Source: an uncultured Pelagibacteraceae bacterium (lineage in GTDB: Bacteria; Pseudomonadota; Alphaproteobacteria; Pelagibacterales; Pelagibacteraceae). From it: a DNA stretch of 35,047 bases. The notes below the pieces were generated by a model, which worked only from the letters and a program-made list of their open reading frames with translations, was not told the DNA's origin and ran no database searches. Position numbers and translations under genes: made by a program. The stretch lies in assembly GCA_902596375.1 (NCBI GenBank), contig CACJTU010000010.1, positions 1 through 35,047 on the forward strand. Direction: 5' to 3'. Positions 32,983-35,047 of the stretch are shown piece after piece (position 1 is the first letter of the stretch; every line of letters starts with the position of its first letter).

Positions 32983-34428
32983 TTAAGTTCCACAAAAAGT
33001 TTGATATTTTTCATTGCTCGATGGTGCAGGCGCTTGATATTCTCCAATATTATTCTGATTGTCATAAGGATTTTTTAAAATAGCTAATAACTTTTTCATT
33101 TTATCTAAACTTCCTTTTTCTGCTTCAGCTAAAGCTTCTTCTACTTTATGATTTCTAGGAATTACAATTGGATTATTTGATTTCATAAGTTTGCTTTGTT
33201 TTTCCTTAGTTGAATTATTTAACTCAGATCTTTTTTTCCATTCATTTTTCCAATCGATAAAATCATTATTTTTATAAATTTCATCAGAATTGATATCCAT
33301 TAGATTACAAAAAGTATTTGTGTAATCAGCTTTATTTTTTTCCATCCAATTAAACAAATCATTAATTAATTTTTTATCATTTTTATCCTCACCAAATAGA
33401 CCTAGTTTATCTCTCATCATATTTAACCATTTATCTTCATAAATATTTTGGAAATTATCTATTAAATCTGTTGCTAATTTAATTGCAGTGTCTTCATTTT
33501 TGTCAATTAGAGGGATTAGGCATTCTGCAAATCTTGCTAAATTCCACTTTGTAATTGGTGGTTGATTAGAAAAGGCATATCTTCCAAATTTATCGATTGA
33601 GCTAAATACAGTTTTTGGATCATAATGATCCATAAATGCACAAGGACCGTAATCTATTGTTTCACCTGAAATTGCCATGTTATCAGTATTCATAACTCCA
33701 TGAATAAATCCAACTCTCATCCAATTGATTACTAGCTGGCATTGCTTTTCCATAACAAGATTTAACAAGTCTAATGCTTTTGAATTTGATGATTTAATTT
33801 CTGGATAATGTCTATTTATTGTGTAGTCGACTAAAGTATTTAAATTTTCGATGTTTTGAGTTGCAGCTATATATTGAAATGTTCCAACCCGAAGATGACT
33901 TGATGCAACTCTTGTTAATATAGCACCCTGTAAAAGATTTTCTCTTACAACTTTTTCTCCTGTTTTAACTACAGCAAGGCTTCTAGTGGTTGGAATATTT
34001 AATGAATGTATCGCTTCACTAATAATATATTCTCTAAGCATAGGTCCTAGTGCAGCTCTTCCATCACCACCTCTAGAAAAAGAAGTTCTTCCTGAACCTT
34101 TAAACTGAATGTCAAAACGATTGTCATTGTTAACTAAATGCTCACCCAATAAAACTGCTCTACCATCTCCTAACATAGTAAAGTGTCCAAATTGATGACC
34201 TGCATACGCTTGCGCAATGGTATTAGTTTCTTCCGGTATGGAGTTTCCAGAAAATATTTCTGCTAATTTTTTTTTGTCTGTTCTTGAAAAATCTAAATTT
34301 AAAGTAGACGCTAGTTCCTCATTTAAAATTACTAATTCAGGATCATGAACAGGAGTTGGTTTAATATTTTCTTTAAAAGTGTTTGATAACTTTGAATATG
34401 TATTATCAAAATGCCAACCAATGGTCAT
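32983..34428 (-). CDS. selO: SelO pseudokinase-fold protein adenylyltransferase (YdiU/UPF0061)
   Basis: 481 residues. SelO transfers AMP from ATP to Ser/Thr/Tyr of target proteins, many of them redox proteins. Landmarks are AQAYAGHQFGHFTMLGDGRAVLLGEH, FKGSGRTSFSRGGDGRAALGPMLREYIISEAI (both abbreviated from a longer conserved block), the VMNTDNMAISG loop and IDYGPCAFMD, which holds the metal-binding Asp. The chain ends in FCGT, so the redox-active residue three from the C-terminus is cysteine, where the animal protein has selenocysteine. It sits 5 bp after the formate dehydrogenase gene on the same strand. The 3' end lies one base from the convergent DAO gene. Confidence 0.95.
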   Translation of the reverse strand: MTIGWHFDNTYSKLSNTFKENIKPTPVHDPELVILNEELASTLNLDFSRTDKKKLAEIFSGNSIPEETNTIAQAYAGHQFGHFTMLGDGRAVLLGEHLVNNDNRFDIQFKGSGRTSFSRGGDGRAALGPMLREYIISEAIHSLNIPTTRSLAVVKTGEKVVRENLLQGAILTRVASSHLRVGTFQYIAATQNIENLNTLVDYTINRHYPEIKSSNSKALDLLNLVMEKQCQLVINWMRVGFIHGVMNTDNMAISGETIDYGPCAFMDHYDPKTVFSSIDKFGRYAFSNQPPITKWNLARFAECLIPLIDKNEDTAIKLATDLIDNFQNIYEDKWLNMMRDKLGLFGEDKNDKKLINDLFNWMEKNKADYTNTFCNLMDINSDEIYKNNDFIDWKNEWKKRSELNNSTKEKQSKLMKSNNPIVIPRNHKVEEALAEAEKGSLDKMKKLLAILKNPYDNQNNIGEYQAPAPSSNEKYQTFCGT

Positions 34429-34433
34429 TTTAA

Positions 34434-35047
34434 TTAACTAACTTCAGCTTGATTTTCTTTTGGTTTAACTTCTGTTTTAAATTGATTAGAGATTTTTTGT
34501 ACTTCAACAGAAGATACTTTGTATTCAGCACACATTGTTTCTTCATCTTTACCATGACCTGTAACCATATTAACCATATGTTCTGGGAAATGGAATGTAG
34601 TAAACACAATTCCTTCTTTAACTTTGTCTGTAACCTCAACTTTAAGTGCAACCTCACCTCTACCTGAATAAAGTCTTCCAATATCACCAGTATTTAGATC
34701 TCTATGAGCCGCATCTTTAGGATGAATTAATAAAATATCTTCATCAACAATATTTATATTTTTTGTTCTTCTAGTCATTGTTGCTGCATTGTAATGTTGT
34801 AAAACTCTACTTGTTGTTAAAATTAAGGGGTAGTCTTTTTGATTAGCTTCTATTTCTGATGATTCTTTCCAATCAAAGTTTTTTAGTCTGCCTTTACCTA
34901 ATTTAAATGTTTCTGTATGTAAAATTTTTGTATCTGTTCCATCTTCTTGTACTGGCCATTGTAATCCAAATTTTCCAAGTCTCTCTCTAGTAACTCCCTT
35001 AAAGAAAGGAACGATATCAGCAATTTCTGCTAGAACTTGATCTGCAT
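34434..35047 (-). CDS. Formate dehydrogenase alpha subunit, C-terminal end (5'-truncated by window edge)
   Basis: The frame stays open from the stop at 34434 to the right edge of the window, giving about 203 residues. An ATG at 34778 is internal: residues before it (ADQVLAEIADIVPFFKGVTRERL, GKFGLQWPVQE and DYPLILTTSRVLQHYNAATM, read in separate stretches) match the C-terminal molybdopterin-binding domain of NAD-dependent formate dehydrogenase (FdhA/FdsA). After it, TRRTKNINIV, IHPKDAAHRDLNTGD and TTFHFPEHMVNMVTG continue that domain. The enzyme oxidises formate to CO2, the end of C1 oxidation from methylene-THF. The Mo-binding Cys or Sec lies outside the window. It precedes selO. Confidence 0.9.
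   Translation of the reverse strand, partial: ADQVLAEIADIVPFFKGVTRERLGKFGLQWPVQEDGTDTKILHTETFKLGKGRLKNFDWKESSEIEANQKDYPLILTTSRVLQHYNAATMTRRTKNINIVDEDILLIHPKDAAHRDLNTGDIGRLYSGRGEVALKVEVTDKVKEGIVFTTFHFPEHMVNMVTGHGKDEETMCAEYKVSSVEVQKISNQFKTEVKPKENQAEVS

Noticed and set aside
34434-34778. A separate small gene starting at ATG 34778
   Set aside because: The same frame continues to the right edge with residues matching the formate dehydrogenase C-terminal domain; the ATG is an internal Met.
1-35047. tRNA, rRNA, CRISPR arrays, insertion sequences, prophage or attachment sites
   Set aside because: None were seen by eye: no repeated spacers, no transposase or integrase proteins, no cloverleaf-like gaps, and intergenic spaces are too short.

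Overview
The window looks like a piece of a Pelagibacterales (SAR11 clade) chromosome or a very close relative. This rests on recognition, not a database search. The DNA is strongly AT-rich. About 36 genes are packed end to end, many with 1-11 bp overlaps, and the largest gap (22333-22525) is itself a riboswitch. The gene content (TRAP transporter, tandem glycine riboswitch before gcvTHP, NADP-isocitrate dehydrogenase, minimal housekeeping set) fits a streamlined marine alphaproteobacterium. I see no insertion sequences, phage genes, CRISPR arrays, tRNA or rRNA genes, and no gene-free stretch over 300 bases.

Layout. 1-3342: the end of a D-glycerate-3-kinase-type kinase, a TolC-family outer-membrane protein and recA, closed by a strong intrinsic terminator. 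3389-7261: alaS and icd, convergent and overlapping at their tails. 7337-10308: phosphatidylethanolamine synthesis (psd, pssA), a GT8-like glycosyltransferase and the 23S rRNA methyltransferase rlmE. 10346-13414: guaB, a small TPR protein and guaA. This guaB lacks the regulatory CBS module. 13437-15643: glyoxalase I, an MGMT-like small protein, panB, and a convergent TerC-family membrane protein. 15755-21460: a DctPQM TRAP transporter, a TPR protein, and the three 5-oxoprolinase subunits pxpA (minus strand) and pxpBC (plus strand), followed by an EamA transporter. 22335-26879: a promoter, tandem glycine aptamers and the glycine cleavage genes gcvT-gcvH-gcvP. 26886-31875: a lipid-modification and photo-oxidative-stress-like cluster (flavin amine oxidase, DUF1365, Cfa-like methyltransferase, DUF3833 lipoprotein, SDR, TspO). 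31878-35047: a DAO-type flavoprotein, then on the minus strand SelO and the C-terminal end of a formate dehydrogenase alpha subunit.

How the genes work together. The TRAP transporter and PxpABC together suggest uptake of pyroglutamate and its conversion to glutamate. The gcv genes, the DAO-type flavoprotein and formate dehydrogenase point to oxidation of glycine and other C1 donors. The gcv operon runs with only 6 bp of spacing into the lipid cluster, whose Cfa-like enzyme would use SAM-derived C1 units.

Most interesting observations: (1) a perfect 12-bp complementarity between the inter-aptamer linker plus aptamer-2 P1 strand and the gcvT Shine-Dalgarno/AUG, giving an explicit translational switch model; (2) the Cfa-like cluster, whose methyltransferase lacks the canonical bicarbonate-binding histidine and may make methylated or furan fatty acids; (3) the CBS-less IMP dehydrogenase; (4) the TRAP-pyroglutamate system with an internal terminator after dctP and a compact divergent promoter between pxpA and pxpB.
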